In this document: positions 1-12,622 of the stretch, one piece after another | How positions within the stretch are numbered: the stretch's first letter is position 1 | How the letters are laid out: every line of letters starts with the position of its first letter | Assembly: GCA_030272155.1 (NCBI GenBank) | Contig: CP126197.1 | Span: forward strand, 4,580,001 to 4,644,000 | Length of the DNA: 64,000 bases | Reading direction: 5' to 3' | Origin: Tetradesmus obliquus | Taxonomy: Eukaryota > Chlorophyta > Chlorophyceae > Sphaeropleales > Scenedesmaceae | Program-made: the position numbers and the translations under genes | The notes under the pieces: model-generated | Seen by the model: only the letters and a program-made list of their open reading frames with translations | Database searches by the model: none | Told to the model about the DNA's origin: nothing

Positions 1-3000
1 AAAGCATCAGACCACAAAGCTGATCACACAGCTACTTGTGTGGCTGCAGCAACGGCCAGAAGTAGTTGTTACCCAAGTTGCAGGAGGCGCAGGCAGCGGC
101 AGCAGCAGCTATGCCACCACCCTATGGACGGCTTGCATGGAGGGCTTGATGTCCGTGGCTGCGTTCTTAGGAACCCATGTGGACCTGAATGGGCAGTCAA
201 ATGAGGCAGTGGCTTATGTGGAGCAGTGGGCGCTTGTCGTGGACAGCTCAGGTGCGGGAGCACGATCTGCAGCTGCTGACCTAAGACAGCAGTGATGCGA
301 GCAGCTGCAGCTAACACCCAACAGCAAGGTGGTGCAGTAAACAGCAGCTGCTGCAAACATACTTGCACTGTGCCACGTTGTTTTCAATTTCAAGAATGTA
401 TAATCAGCAGATAGTGCTAGCTGCATATGTACAAGTACATCAGCTCTACGACAATGATGTGCTCCAGCGGAGGCTGAGCCGGTTGTATCAAGGTGCTTGT
501 GATTTAGTGAAATAAATGCCCACATATGCACATGCCCCAAGTCAGATATGAACAACCAATTGCTTTGTTTTTCTAACCGTATGCTGCAGGCCTGTTCAAC
601 AGCTCGCAAGCCTGGCTGTCAGGCCCAAGCGCCCACCAGGCGGGAAAGCAACGCCAGCAGCAGCAAAAGCAGCAAGGGCGGGAGCAGCAGCAACAGCAGC
701 AGCTGAGCTGGAACTGCATGCTGGAAGTCAACAACCTGCGGTATTTTCTGCTGGGGTTGTGGTTTGGTGTGTTGCCACCAGGAGCAAGCAGGTTGGCGCC
801 TGCGCTGCTTTGTGCTGCTGCAAATGCGCGGAAGTTTGCCACGCATTGCATGGGGCAAGCAGCGGGCACAGCCAGCAGCAGCAGCAGTGGCAGTAGCTGC
901 GGTCTCTATACCGTGGCTGCTGCGAGGCTGCAGGATCTTGCACTCAGAGCGCACACCTCTGTACTAATGAGCTCAAGCACTGCCAGCATCCTGGAGATGG
1001 CAATTCTCAGAAACGAGGTCAGCGTCATTGACGACCCGTCAGTGGAAGCAGCAGCTCTGCACCACATGGCTGCTGCCTGCAGCCTGCTGCACCTGCAGCT
1101 GCAACAGGCCTCCTCACCGCAGCTCGGGCAGCAGCACGAAGCTGCTGGCAGCATCAGCATCGCACACTGCAGCAGCAGTCATGGCAGTGGCAGCGGCATT
1201 GGCAGTGGCAGTGGCAGTAACAGTCGCAAAGACAGCAGCAGCGTGGGCAGCAGCGGTAGCAGCAGCAATGCACAGGGAGGAGCAACAGCACAACGGCGCC
1301 AGCAGCAGCAGGTTGCAGCACCCAGCATCCCAGATTATCACGGCGCCTTTGCACCTGCTGCCAGGCGGGCAGGCGTATGTATAATGCCATGTGGCTCTCC
1401 ACTGCAGAAGCAGCAAATGGCGGTGCCGGGTCTAATGATCACCTGTGGCAGCTGCTGGCATGCGCTATGACAGGCGCCGACCTGCTATGTTACATGACAA
1501 GTCACAGCCTGGCTGTGCACGGCAGGCAGCTGCCAGCCGCTGGGGCATACCTGCAGCTGCTTGTGGAGCAGCAGCTGCTTGCAGCAGCCCTGGTTAAGCA
1601 GCAGCAGCAGCAGGTGCACGCAGGTGATGGGCAGCTCGAGAGCAGGGGGAGGGAAACGCTGCACAGCTGCAATTCTGTTTTGGTGCGTCAGCTGCAGGGG
1701 GCCACTTGCAGCCTGCTGCGGCTGCTGGCGGGCCCTGCTGCGGCGCTGCCCCGCGCGCTGGCTGTTCCTCTGTCTGTTGAAGGCTTCTGGAATGCTCAGC
1801 AGGCGCAGCAGCCGCACGGCCTGAACTCCCCTGGAGCGCAGCTGTTTGCACTGAAAGCAGCACTGGATGCTGCGGGAGACTGCGAGCCAGCAGGTGGGCA
1901 AGTGGTGGGCTGTGAGCCGCGGCTCTGATCAAAAAGCATGTTGGCACATGAATGGAACACCCAGCAATTACAGAGTGACGGTCTTTGAGCTGCTGCAGCT
2001 GCTGCGGGTTGATGTGATCAAACAGCAGACGAGGTTTGGCAGGCTGCTTATGTTGCCACTGGCACACTATAGGTCAGCAACTCACAGCTAGGAGCAGCAA
2101 ATCAGCAAGTGTCAAATTGCTTTCAGCACTTGCAGCAGCAGCAGCAGATAACACATGCATTTGTTTCATAAACACGATGCACTTGATATATGATCTGCTT
2201 TGGGACATCAGCGACCCACATCATGCATCATCCCATGCACTTGCAAGAGCAGCAATCGACATCGCGGCATGCGCGGCCTTGATTGACTGCTGCGTGCGCT
2301 CTGATTGCTTTGAGGCAGCAGATGTGCCGGCAGCTGCTGAGCTGCTGGCTCGTGTCTGCGGCGCAGCATTTGACTGGTGTGAATCATCCACTACACGCGC
2401 GGTGGCATCCGCGCTGACAAGTCTACTGAAGCGTGCAGCTGTATGCATCCAGGCAGCAGGTCAGGCTCAGGGCCAGTTTGGCAGCCAGAAGCCCACAGAC
2501 AGCCTTGAAGTAGCAGCACGCTGCTTCCTTGCTGCTGTACCTGCTTTGATGGAGAATTGCCTGTGCAAGGTAACCAACAGCCTGGCAGCAGCAGCAGCAG
2601 CAGGTGGTGCTGGAAGCATGTTTGACCAGGAGCAGTGCAAAGCGAGTGCAGCGCTGCTGGCTGTGCTGCTAGCGAGGTCGCTGGTGGTGCTGGCAGATGC
2701 AATGGAGGCAGCAGCAGCGGCTGCTGGCAGCACACCTGCTCAGCTGTTTGCTAGGTGAGGCTTGGTGACGGTCCCCCCTTGTCTTGGCAGAAGAAGCTGA
2801 AGAAATGCGATATGGATCGGGGTACCGCAGCTATGCACCCTGGCGCCAGAGTTAAGGCTCGTGGAAGAACAACCCACAGCAGTGTCACTGTTGCAACTGG
2901 GATTGGCACGTGGCCTCAATGCTGCTCCAGGCGCGTGTTGGTGTACCTGTCAGAGCCATGCACACCATAAATCGTTGGAATCTGAACATCCCCTTGTCAT

Positions 3001-3885
3001 GTCTGCACCGCGTACTCGCCGTTAACCTGCGTGCCGCTGCAGGTGTGTGATTGCTGAACCCAGCTTCAGAGAGCGGTGGCGTCACTTTGGCAGCACAGGC
3101 AGCGCGCCAGCAGCTCTGGCGCATTCAGGCATTACTCTCACAGTTGGGCTGCATGAATGGACCAGCATCGTGCCGTGTGTCGATGGTGACGCCAGTCTTG
3201 GAGGGGGTGGCAGGGTGTGATGCTGCAAGTGTCTGGGCAGTTGTATCTGGCAGTGAAGCAGCTGGGCCTGGTGCCTGCTGCTGCTGCAGAGCCTGGTGAG
3301 CTTGCTGCTGGCTGTGCTACTACAAGCAGCAGCAGCACACCTGCAGGCAGGCAGCCCAGGTGGGGCTACTTGCTCCAGCTGCGCAGCTGCGATAGGTGGG
3401 CAGCAGCAGTACAGGCCTTTGACCAGGCGTGGCCTGATGTGCTAGCTGCCATCGGCTGTATAGAAGAGCAGCTACATGTCGGTGTGGACAACAGCAGCAG
3501 CAGCACTGCTGGCAGTGGCGCTGCCGCATTGAGTGCCACAAGCCCCGGAGGATCCAGCAGCAGCAGCAGCAGCAGCTCAAGTGATGCAGTGGGCGGCAGC
3601 GCGCAGCAGGCGGTAGACATTGACCAGCTGTATGCAGATGCGCTGCAGCTGTGCAGGGCGCTGGTGGCTGATGCGCCGCTGCGGGTAGTGTGCAACAACC
3701 CTTGCTGTGCGAACATGTCTGGCTTGACTGAGACGGCTGCTGCCAGCAAGATGTGTGCAGGCTGCCGCTGCCGCTACTGCAGCGCTGCCTGCCAGGCGGC
3801 TGACTGGAAGCGGCACCGGCCTGCCTGCAAGCGCATGGTGGCTGCTGGGCAGGCTTGCGCAGGCCAACGGGCAGCGCGTGTGTAA
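1..3885 (+). pseudogene. MYND zinc-finger protein, copy A (5' partial, probably decayed paralogue)
   Basis: This is a diverged paralogue of the gene at 26373-31089, collinear over its whole visible length. Matching blocks lie at about 38-295, 590-1376, 1377-1928, 2239-2755 and 3046-3885. The C-terminus is a MYND finger: a CNNPCC/CAGC/YCSAAC/HRPAC Cys-His pattern at about 3690-3830, a zinc-binding protein-interaction module. The block before it is shared with copy B (WGYLLQLRSCDRW, AFDQAWPDV). Reading frame is interrupted compared with copy B: a stop near 293 where B has Cys, a frame change near 1377, and a shortened, off-frame stretch near 3185-3215. Some of these could be hidden introns, so pseudogene status is probable, not proven. 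A TGTAA motif overlaps the stop codon. The 5' end lies outside the window. Function beyond the MYND finger is unknown. Confidence 0.55.
3881..3885 (+). terminator. TGTAA poly(A) signal overlapping the stop of MYND copy A
   Basis: TGTAA is the canonical green-algal polyadenylation signal. Here it includes the TAA stop codon, so the signal would be unusually close to the coding end. This fits a decayed or very short 3' UTR. Confidence 0.4.
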
Positions 3886-4223
3886 TCCTGGGTGCAATGC
3901 TGCTGCATGACCAGCAGCAGTGGTGGATTGGCACCTGTTCAGTTCTGAAAGTCTCTCGCGAATGCATTGTAGCGGGCCGCCAGGCACTGGGTCTGAAGAT
4001 TGGCAGCGTCTGGTGCATTTCTTGATAGTTTTGGTTGCCAGCCGATTGTAGGCAGGAGCACAGCACTGCCTTTGACATCCTTGGATGATCTTAATCTGTT
4101 GTGTCCTAGGGTTCTCAAGGGAAGGGCAGGCCACGCGTGTCTGCGTTGAACGTTATGTACGATCATTCATTGTTTCAAAGGGTTTGAAGCAGTATTGCGT
4201 ATTACTCCTCTGCTTCGTATCGC
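3886..4223. other. Intergenic, MYND copy A to S9 peptidase
   Basis: No conserved reading frame seen. It should hold the 3' region of copy A and the promoter/5' UTR of the S9 peptidase gene. Confidence 0.4.
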
Positions 4224-7200
4224 TTGCTGCATGACTCCTGCAACATCGTAGTGCAAGGAACAGCGGAAATGCAGGTGATCAGACACACACCTGCTTTGAA
4301 ACCGCATATTTACGCTGTCTCGCACCGCATTGCTTGCCCTCGGTCAACACGCAGTGCTCGTAAAGGCCCCCCACAGCAACAGCAGCAGAACGTGTACATA
4401 CTGGGCGAGCAACTCCATGGAACACGACAACACACGCATTCTTGCGAAGCAAATAACCTCAAACGAAACCAGGATGTGGTTCAACTGCAGGACGTTCCTC
4501 TGATCCCCCTCAAGGTGCTGCTGGGCAACCCGCTTCACTCCAGTGCCAAGGTAAGGACGAGCAGCAGCACGTATGCTTGCAGCACCTGTCAGCTGCACAT
4601 CCAGCGCAGACGTCACGCCAACAGGCAGTATGTCACGTGCTGTTGCCCGCGTATCGTGCTTTGGAGAATGCTGAAGCTACAGGAGAACCGGTTTACAGGA
4701 GCACCGGTTTCCATGCCCATGCGGCGTTGAGCACTGGAGCTGCCGCAAGCGCTGCACAACACTGCTGTAAAGAAGCTGCTGCTTGTTGCAAGCCACTGCG
4801 GGCAAGAGCCAGCAGCCATGCACTGCATGACATACACGTTATGGCCTCACCTTTGGACACACTGAGTGTGCACAGCACCACGGCATACATACGGCTCAGC
4901 ATAAGTTGCGGCTGATGCCGCTCTGCTGTGTGCATCACGCCAGGTGTCTCCTGATGGCCGGTACATTTCTTACCTGAGGCCATCGCCAGATAAAGATGCG
5001 CTCAACGTTTGGGTGCGCAGCAGGCAGGCAGCAGGTGTGATGGCGGCAACAAGAAAACTGGCACACAGCAGGCGGTGCCAGCATGCAACCCTGCTCCCTT
5101 CGTCGGTCGATTGCTGGCATAGGGTGCTGCAGACACAATGTGGTGCAGTTTTAAACTGCTGCACCAGCAAAATGCCATGCGTGCAGCAGCGGTACACAGT
5201 ACTGTTCGTACAAGAGGGTGCCAGCCTATCTGTGCCTGGATGCTGTCAGCCCCGCACACACTAGGGACAGGGTAACCATGTGAGCATCTCTGGTAGACCG
5301 CTCAAACAGTCGCAAAAGATGAGCCACACGACCATGCCTGCTGCGCAGCTGCAGGTGGTGCTGCTGGTGCTGATGATGTGATGGTGACACACGACACCCA
5401 CAGGGGTGTGCGGCTGTATGAGTGGGCAGAGGACAGCAAGCACATCATCTTCCTGCAGGTAGCAGAAGCGCTCTTATAGTTGGGGATGATGCGGACTGAC
5501 ATCTGCATGTGAAAGCAGTAGACAAGAGGGTAGATGACAGCAAGCACATAATCTTCCTGCAGGCAAGAACAGCAGACATTGCTAGCTGCGGAACTTGGCA
5601 AGCACTGCCACAGCAATAGCGCTGCCCACACCCGTGTGTGGGAGACACCGCACTCAACTGTAAACGGAGCGCATCTTCCTATGCAAGTGCTGCTAGCTCT
5701 ATTGGGCTGACTCTGTGGAAGCAGCAATAGTTTGAGGCCTGTGTGTTGCTGTTGCAGGATGTGGGTGGTGACGAGGACTGGCACTTGTACGCGCAGGCAG
5801 TCGACAGCAGCAGCCTCTCAAGGGACCTCACGCCTTTCAAGGTGGGCCTGCAGCAGCTGCAGGTGCAGCAGCGCAGAACATCAGGCAGCAGCAGCAGCAG
5901 CAGCTGGTGCGCTGCTGTGGCATAATCTGTGAGCACTGCTGCTCATTTTGTGCATGCAACTCACTTCTGTCTCCTGGTTGCTTGCAGGGGGTGCGTGCAG
6001 AGAACATCATCACTGATCCACACCACCCAGCAGAGGCAAGTGGCAGCTGTATCAGCAGGCCATGCAGCAACTAGGCAGCAGCTGAACAGACGACATGCCA
6101 CGTGCAGCTGGCTAAAACCAACAGCAGTGTTGGTGCACACACGATGCAGATCAGCAGCCGTCTCTGTAACTTGACAGCAGCAACAACAGCAACTAAGGAA
6201 TCCACGCTCTGGCTTGCAAGCCTGCAGGAGACATGGTGCAGCTGAACCGCAGTCTGTTTTGTTGCTCGTCTGTCAGCGAGCGTCAGCAGCACCTCTCGTG
6301 ACTTTGCCATGGCCTCAAACCTCAGCCTGCTGAGCTCCATGTGCCTTCTAGACTCCTTCTATATTGAGGCGCTGGGCCACATGTAATGCTGGTATTTTTT
6401 ATGGTAACGTCTCATTGATGTGGCTGCTGTATGTGCACCCATGCTGCTGCTGCAGGTGCTTGTGGGCCTCAACAAGCGTGACCCGCGCTGCTTTGACATG
6501 CACCGCCTCAACATTAGCACGGGCGAGCTGCAGCTCGACACAGAGAACCCAGGTGGGCGCATGTATGGCTCTGAACATGTGTGTGTGCCTGGCGGCATGA
6601 CCCACACAGTCCGTGGCACAGTCGCGTGCGTGTTGGTGCAGATGCTGCTGTCTTGCAAAGAAAAGCTGACAAGTGCCATGTACAGGGACAGCTGACAAAC
6701 AAATTGGTCAAACATTGGTCAACCTTTGACTTGCTTTTTTTCCTGCAGGCGATGTGGTGGCGTGGTATGCTGATGCCGACTTCCAAGTGCGTGCAGCACT
6801 GGCCATGAACCCTCGCAATGGCAGCAAGACGCTGCGGGTGCGGCAGGGCCCTGATGCTGCCTGGTCTGACTTGATCACATGGCCTCAGCAGGAGGAAGGG
6901 CGCGTGGTGTGCTTTGCAAAGGATGGCAGGTGGGGCGCTGTTCACAGCAGCTATTGGGGTCAGAGAGTTGCAGTATCTGGTATTGTTGCAGCACTCCTCT
7001 AGCCGAAGCAGCAGAGCTAGACACCAGGGTGCAGCATACTGGTCGTGCTGCAATAGCCACACATGCAAAGCACTTCATAACATTCAGCTTGTATGTGCGC
7101 TGGCTGCAGGTCTATCTACGTGACCTCTTCCCTGGGTAGGGACACCACAGAGCTGCAGCTGCTGTCAACAGACCCTGCTGCAGCACCTGCTGCTGCTGCT

Positions 7201-10183
7201 GAGGCCCTGCAGGACATTCCAGCTAGGGGTGCTGTAGCAGCAATCCAGCGGCAGACCTCTGGAGTAGCAGCTGCTGCTGCTGCTGCTGAGGGTGCTGGCA
7301 ATGGTCCTGCAAGCAGCAGCAGCAGTGGCCCTGCAGTACTGTCCCGCCTGGCCAGCTCCGAAAAGTGTGATGTTGGGGAAGTGTTGGTTGACCGGCTGCA
7401 GCGGCTGCCTCTGGCAGTTGGCTTCAACTACCTGCGCCAGGAATGGCAGGTGAGACGGGGCCACAAGCTTTTGCTGCTATCTCTGTTGTAACTGCTGCAT
7501 CACTGGCTGGGCTATTGGTGTTTATTCCACTGGCTGGAATACATGATATGCAAGATGCCTGCAAGTGCAGGAGCCTTCTCTGCTGAGGCGCTGGTGTTTT
7601 CAAGGGCGTTAATGCTGCGTCGTCAAACTCTAAAGTTAGTCACACATCTACACTCGTCTGCTGTTCATGCCTATGGCAATGCCCGCAGGTGCTGGACCCC
7701 TCCCTGCAGGCAGACTTTAAGCTGCTGCTGTCCTTCAAGGGCGCTGACGCTGACCTGTCTGTTGAGGCGCGCTCGCTTGATGGCAGTGTGTGGCTGGTGG
7801 CCTACAGCAGGGACGATGCAGCAACAGAGTACTGCGTGTACGACAGGTGGGCCCTGCGGCTCCACATGTCTCATTTGCACTGCTTCAATGCTTTTTTTCA
7901 ACAGCTGCAGCCCAACGTAGCAGAGCTGCAGGCGCTGCATGACAGCTTGCCCCTTCACTATCTCTTCAGCCTCACCCTGATGCCGCTTTTCACACAGCAC
8001 TTGTCACTGCTAGCTCCGAAAGGTCAAAAGGTGCCTGCATAGGAACGTCAGCTGCACCTCTGCCGCTGCATGCTGCTGCACTGCCGCAGGTCTGCAGCTG
8101 GCGCAGGTGCTGCGGGCGCGCTGCGATTCCTGTTTGTGAACCGGCCAGAGCTCAGCAGCTACAAGCTGGGCAGGCGGCACCCAGGTGAGGGCCCTGTTCA
8201 TGCTTTTTGGCAAGTCAGCGTGTGCATGTGTCTGCTGCTGTAGCAGCAGAGGCTGACTTGCAAGAGGCAGCAGTGGTAGGGTGATGCCATGGCAGGGTTG
8301 CATGATGCTGCTATCACGAGTGTCATCCAGTTCTGATCAGTCAAATCCTGTGTTGTTCAAACAATGCAGCACTGCACAGCCTGACATCTGACTTTGCCTG
8401 CTGTCTTGCTGCTTTAGTTGCCTCTGCAGTGCTCCTGCAAGCCCGTGATGGCGTCACCCTACCAGGGCACTTGATGTCATCCAGGTCTCTGTGCTGCGCA
8501 TGCCTCAGCGCTTGACCCTCTGTCGCTTGACTTGCCTGCTGTCTTGCTGCTTCTTTTACTTTGCAGTGCTCCTGCAAGCCCGTGATGGTGTCACCCTACC
8601 CTCCTACCTCACCCTACCGCCCCTGCCCAGCACCCCCAAAACCCTGCTGCCTCAAAGCCCTGAACCCTCGGGCCCTGGGGCTCAGGGCTGGGGTTCAGTG
8701 TCAGGGCTGCAGCTGCCGCTGGTGCTGTTTGTGCATGGCGGGCCTTGGGCGAGAGATGGCTGGGGGCTGGACTCGACAGCCCAGTGGTTTGCCAATCGCG
8801 GCTATGCAGTGCTGCAGGTACGGCTGATTATCTGGCTGTTGCACTTCTCGACTCTGTTTGGGTGCCTGCGAGTGCGGCGTCGCTTGCAGGGTATACTGCA
8901 TGTGACTTTAATTCAGAGCTTGCTGCTCTGCACACTGCACTTGTTAGACACAAAGACACACAACACCCTTCAAAATAGCGGTCTGCCTTCAAGGCGTAGT
9001 TTGAGCAATCACACAGGTGTTACAACCAGCCTGCTGACTCACTCCTGCTGTGCAGGTCAACTACCGGGCCAGCAGTGGGTTTGGTAAGCGCTTCCTGCAC
9101 CTGGGTGACGGCCAGTGGGGAGTTGGCACCATGCAGCACGACCTCAGCGATGCAGTCGCCTGGGCGGTGGCTGCTGGCATTGCTGACAAGGAGCGCGTGG
9201 CTATCTATGGCGGCAGCTACGGCGGGTAAGTAGTACGATGCGCGCTGGCCACTAAAACAGTGCGGGCGTGCCAAGCGACAGATCAGCAGAAGCAGAGTGA
9301 TGTGACTGCGCTAAATTTCTGGATGGCTCATATGATGCATGCCATCTGAGATGCTGGCTGGACCCACATGTATGTGCTGTAGCTCTGTACTGTTGTTCTG
9401 CACCAGGCAGTGTGGTCTGTGGCGCCTTTTGTCTCTTTCCATTCGTGCCCAACAGCTCACGCGTGAATGAACGGAGGTTATGCGACGCTGCTGCCCCAAT
9501 GCTGCTGCTGCTGCTGCCGCCGCTGTTGCTGCTGCTGCCGCCTGCTGCCTTCGCCTCTGCAGCTATGCCTGCTACGCAGGGCTCGCTTTCACCCCTGACC
9601 TGTACTGCTGCGGCATTGACATTGTGGGCCACAGCCACCTTCCTCAACACTGCTGCTGCTGCTGCTGCTGCTGCCACCTGCCTCCTCACTGCACTGCACC
9701 AGGTATGCCTGCCTCGCAGGGCTTGCCTTTACTCCAGAGCTCTACTGCTGCGGTGTCGACATCGTCGGCCCAAGCCATGTGGCCACCCTGCTGGGCACCA
9801 TCCCTGCCTACTGGGCTCCCATGAAGCGCATGCTGGTGGACAGGATAGGAGATGCGGAGGGCGATGATGGGCTAAACCGCAGGTGGGTGAACACATGCAT
9901 GCAAGGCCCGATCCATGCTGCATTCCTAAGTGCGTGGTGGGTTACCTGGTGTGCCAGCTGTTCAGCTCAAGTCTTCAGCATCCCCAGTCCCAGTTTGTTG
10001 TTGACATTGTTGGCCTCAGCCATGCACCACGCTGTCACGCGAGCACCACTCATCATCGCGCAGGGCGCCAAAGACACATGCTGCTGCTGCTGCTGCTACT
10101 ACTGTGTGCGTGCAGAACTCGCTGCTGTACCACGCAGCCGCCATGCATGCGGCGCTGGTCATTACGCAGGGCGCCAACGACCC

Positions 10184-10217
<34 letters not shown>

Positions 10218-11316
10218 GTGTTTGCAGGATCTCGCCGCTGTACCACGCAGCCGCCATGCGTGCGCCGCTCATCATTGCGCAGGGCGCCAACGACCCGCGT
10301 GTGAAGCGCGCCGAGAGCGACCAGATCTACAATGCACTGAAAGGCAAAGGACTGGAGGTGCAGTACTTCCTGTATGAAGGTGAGCACGTGCACACGTGTG
10401 ACTGTAGCACGTATGGAACTAATGTCTCTGTGCATTGCTGTCTGCTGCATGCTCCAAATGTCACAATGATCACAACGATGCAGCCAGGCTTCTGCATGTG
10501 TTCAGCATGCAGTTGAAGGCCGCAGTGGCGGCAGCATGCAAAGCAGCTGCCTGCCTTCCCACAAACCACCAAGGTACAAGCCATATGGCTGAGCGGCAGG
10601 CGCAGCACACATGGTAATCACCCTCAGCATGTGGCTTACGGCTGTCGCTGAAGTTTGGTGAGCGACATGATGATGAGTTGATGATGTTGTCGGTGCTGCT
10701 GCGCCTGTGCAGATGAGGGCCATGGCTTTGCCCGGCCTCCGAACCGGCTAGACTTCTGCAGCAGGGTGGACCATTTCCTTGCTAAGCACCTCGGCGGCCG
10801 CGCAGAGCCACCCCTGAACATGCAGGTGGGCGTGTGGGATGCCGAGTTTTATCTGAAGTGCAGTGAAAAACGTGGACATAAATGAAAGGGAAACTTGTGC
10901 TTACGCTGACGCCCAAGCTTTGCCTGCAAATGCTTCCAGCTGAACCTGGAGTGCCACGTTGAAGCTCAGCTGTTTGCTGCTGTGCTGTTGCGCTGCTGCC
11001 TCGCCTGCAGGACACATCTGTTGTGGCGCTGCATGAGTTGAAATCTTTGGAGGACTACAAGCCGCCTGCAGCAGCAGCAGCAGCAGGTGGTGACAGCTCA
11101 GCAGGAGGAGGGCGTGCAGCTGCTGTGGCTGCTGCTGCTGCTGTTGCTGGTGCTGCTGTAGCTGGCGCAAAGCATGGCGGCAGCAGTAGCAGTGGCGGTG
11201 CGGGCATGGGGCTAGGGCAGAAGGTTGGTTTGGCTGTAGGCATTCCTGCTGCTGTGCTGGCTGGTGCTGCTGTGGTGGTGGTGGCTGTGCTGCGTGGCTT
11301 GAGCCCTAGGCGGTAG
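4224..11316 (+). CDS. S9 (prolyl oligopeptidase) family serine peptidase with C-terminal membrane anchor
   Basis: Predicted alpha/beta-hydrolase peptidase of the dipeptidyl/acylaminoacyl-peptidase type. Exons: 4224-4550, 4944-5034, 5355-5458, 5758-5841, 5988-6035, 6456-6552, 6749-6929, 7110-7449, 7689-7846, 8090-8184, 8567-8817, 9056-9225, 9703-9882, 10228-10379, 10713-10825, 11011-11316; total 898 codons plus stop. The N-terminal beta-propeller part shows [21 protein letters not shown] and [13 protein letters not shown]. The catalytic part shows [12 protein letters not shown], then GGSYGG (Ser about 646), GANDPRV (Asp about 731) and DEGHGF (His about 763), a complete triad. A Gly/Ala/Ser-rich linker leads to a hydrophobic segment (about 868-890) and a short basic tail, suggesting tail anchoring. 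The intron after 6035 starts with GC, not GT. The start is uncertain: ATGs at 4224 and 4269 are both in frame and no clear targeting peptide decides. Introns 3, 10, 12 and 13 carry exon echoes. Confidence 0.88.
5529..5571 (+). repeat. Echo of S9 exon 3 3' end
   Basis: Diverged copy of the exon 3 end (GACAGCAAGCACAT... TTCCTGCAG at 5430-5458) about 106 bp downstream in intron 3. The donor GT is replaced by GC in the copy. Confidence 0.75.
8399..8464 (+). repeat. Echo of S9 exon 11 5' end with its acceptor
   Basis: Copy of the intron-10 end plus the first codons of exon 11 (CTCCTGCAAGCCCGTGATGG), about 134 bp upstream of the true junction at 8567. It keeps an AG acceptor but soon diverges from the exon. 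Confidence 0.8.
9555..9641 (+). repeat. Echo of S9 exon 13 5' end
   Basis: About 80 bp copy of the start of exon 13 (9703 onward), with a CTCTGCAG acceptor. It encodes [20 protein letters not shown] against [20 protein letters not shown] in the exon; most differences are third-position or conservative. CTG runs follow and no clear donor closes the copy. Confidence 0.82.
10028..10200 (+). repeat. Two echoes of S9 exon 14 5' end
   Basis: Two copies of the segment around CACGCAGCCGCCATG / CAGGGCGCCAA precede the real exon 14 (10228). The copies end in CTG runs: ATG(CTG)n after the GCGCCAA(C)GACCC motif. Confidence 0.82.
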
Positions 11317-11363
11317 CTGCAGCCCGGGGACCCATGAGGTTGATGTTGCTGTGGCTTGTATTG

Positions 11364-11368
11364 TGTAA
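11364..11368 (+). terminator. TGTAA poly(A) signal of the S9 peptidase
   Basis: TGTAA 48 nt after the TAG stop, the expected algal polyadenylation signal and position. Confidence 0.55.
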
Positions 11369-11780
11369 AATGTTATGATGGTGTCATCAGCTTGGGGTTT
11401 GAAAGCTTGCTGTGCTGTGCAGCCTGTGGTGGCAAAGCTGGGGGCAATGGGTTTGCGTGCATGTGTTGCATGTTCAACGATTGATTTGCATGGTAACAAG
11501 CAAACATGCCCAAATGTTACTGTGTTCATGCAGTTGACAATGTCTGTGACAGACTGCCCGCAACAGCCTTTTGTGTTACGTTACGTTGCGTCACATTTGC
11601 ATGAGCAGCTGACGTGGCAAGCATCACCGACCAAAACCCGCACCAGCACCCAAAACCTGTCAACTTGTTACATGTACACGTCGTATACGCATCAGCAGGC
11701 AAAGGAGTACCCTATAACCGAGCAGCTGCGGCACCCTCCACGGCATTAACTGCCAGTGACTAGAAGGCCCCCGGCCGGGG

Positions 11781-11898
11781 CCCGCGGTCACTGCATTCAT
11801 GTAATCGCAATGCAGGCGGGCCCGCGGTCACTGCATTCATGTAATCGCAATGCAGGCGGGCCCGCGGTCACTGCATTCAAGTAACCGCAATGCAGGCT
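11781..11898. repeat. 40-bp tandem repeat, 3 copies, each with a short inverted repeat
   Basis: Unit begins CCCGCGGTCACTGCATTC and repeats at 11781, 11821 and 11861 with two or three changes in the last copy. Inside each unit CTGCATT and AATGCAG form a 7-bp inverted repeat around an 11-nt loop. There are no spacers between units. Confidence 0.9.
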
Positions 11899-12622
11899 GC
11901 ACTGCACTGCAGAGGTTCTGCAAGCAGCTGCAGACGTCAACCACCCCGGCCTCAGGCTTAGAGCCCAAGCCTGGGGCAGCAGTGGTACAGAAGGCATGCA
12001 CAGCACCACAGCACAGTCTTGCTTGGGTACACTGTGCTAATAATAGCGCCCGCCGTCACAAATATGACACAAATCCAAGCACTTAGTTCTACTAGAACAA
12101 GGCTTGCCGACACACCGCGCTGATTCTTAAGCAGCGGCACTGCCCAAATGCTATCCACACCCCGCTGCGCGTCATACATGGGCCATGTGACATGGCCTTA
12201 CTAAGGCACACTGTGACAGTGTGCATGCCTTTTGATGAATGTACGATGCATCATGAGTTCTGGCACCTGCAGCTTTCGATTTGAGCTGAGCTGCTGCCCG
12301 TGTGCAGCTGTGCGCATCAGCAATAGCAGTGGGTACAGCAAGACGTAGTGTATATGAATGAAGGCCATGGCTGACACCACGCCGGCCCTGCACACCTGTG
12401 ACGGCTGCATGGTGCTGACGGCTATACCGTAGCCATACGTAGTAAGTACCAGCTGAGGCGCTCTGGTCCATGCTGGAAGCACGAGCAGCAATCCCTTTGC
12501 GCATACCCTGTGCAGCTGTTCAAGAGCAGCTGCCTGAGCCCGCCACATGTCCTTGGACGGTATCAAAAAAAGTTTGTCAGCAGCAGCAGCAGCAGCTTGC
12601 TACACCTGACGTCTTGAAGCAC

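Larger units (their letters stand above)
11317..12622. other. Convergent intergenic region, S9 peptidase / Kir channel
   Basis: 3' regions of two converging genes. It contains the TGTAA signal at 11364 and the three-copy 40-bp repeat at 11781. I see no gene in the rest. Confidence 0.5.

Noticed and set aside
11781-11898. Three 40-bp repeats as a CRISPR-like array
   Set aside because: Units are directly adjacent with no unique spacers, and the context is a eukaryotic nuclear genome.
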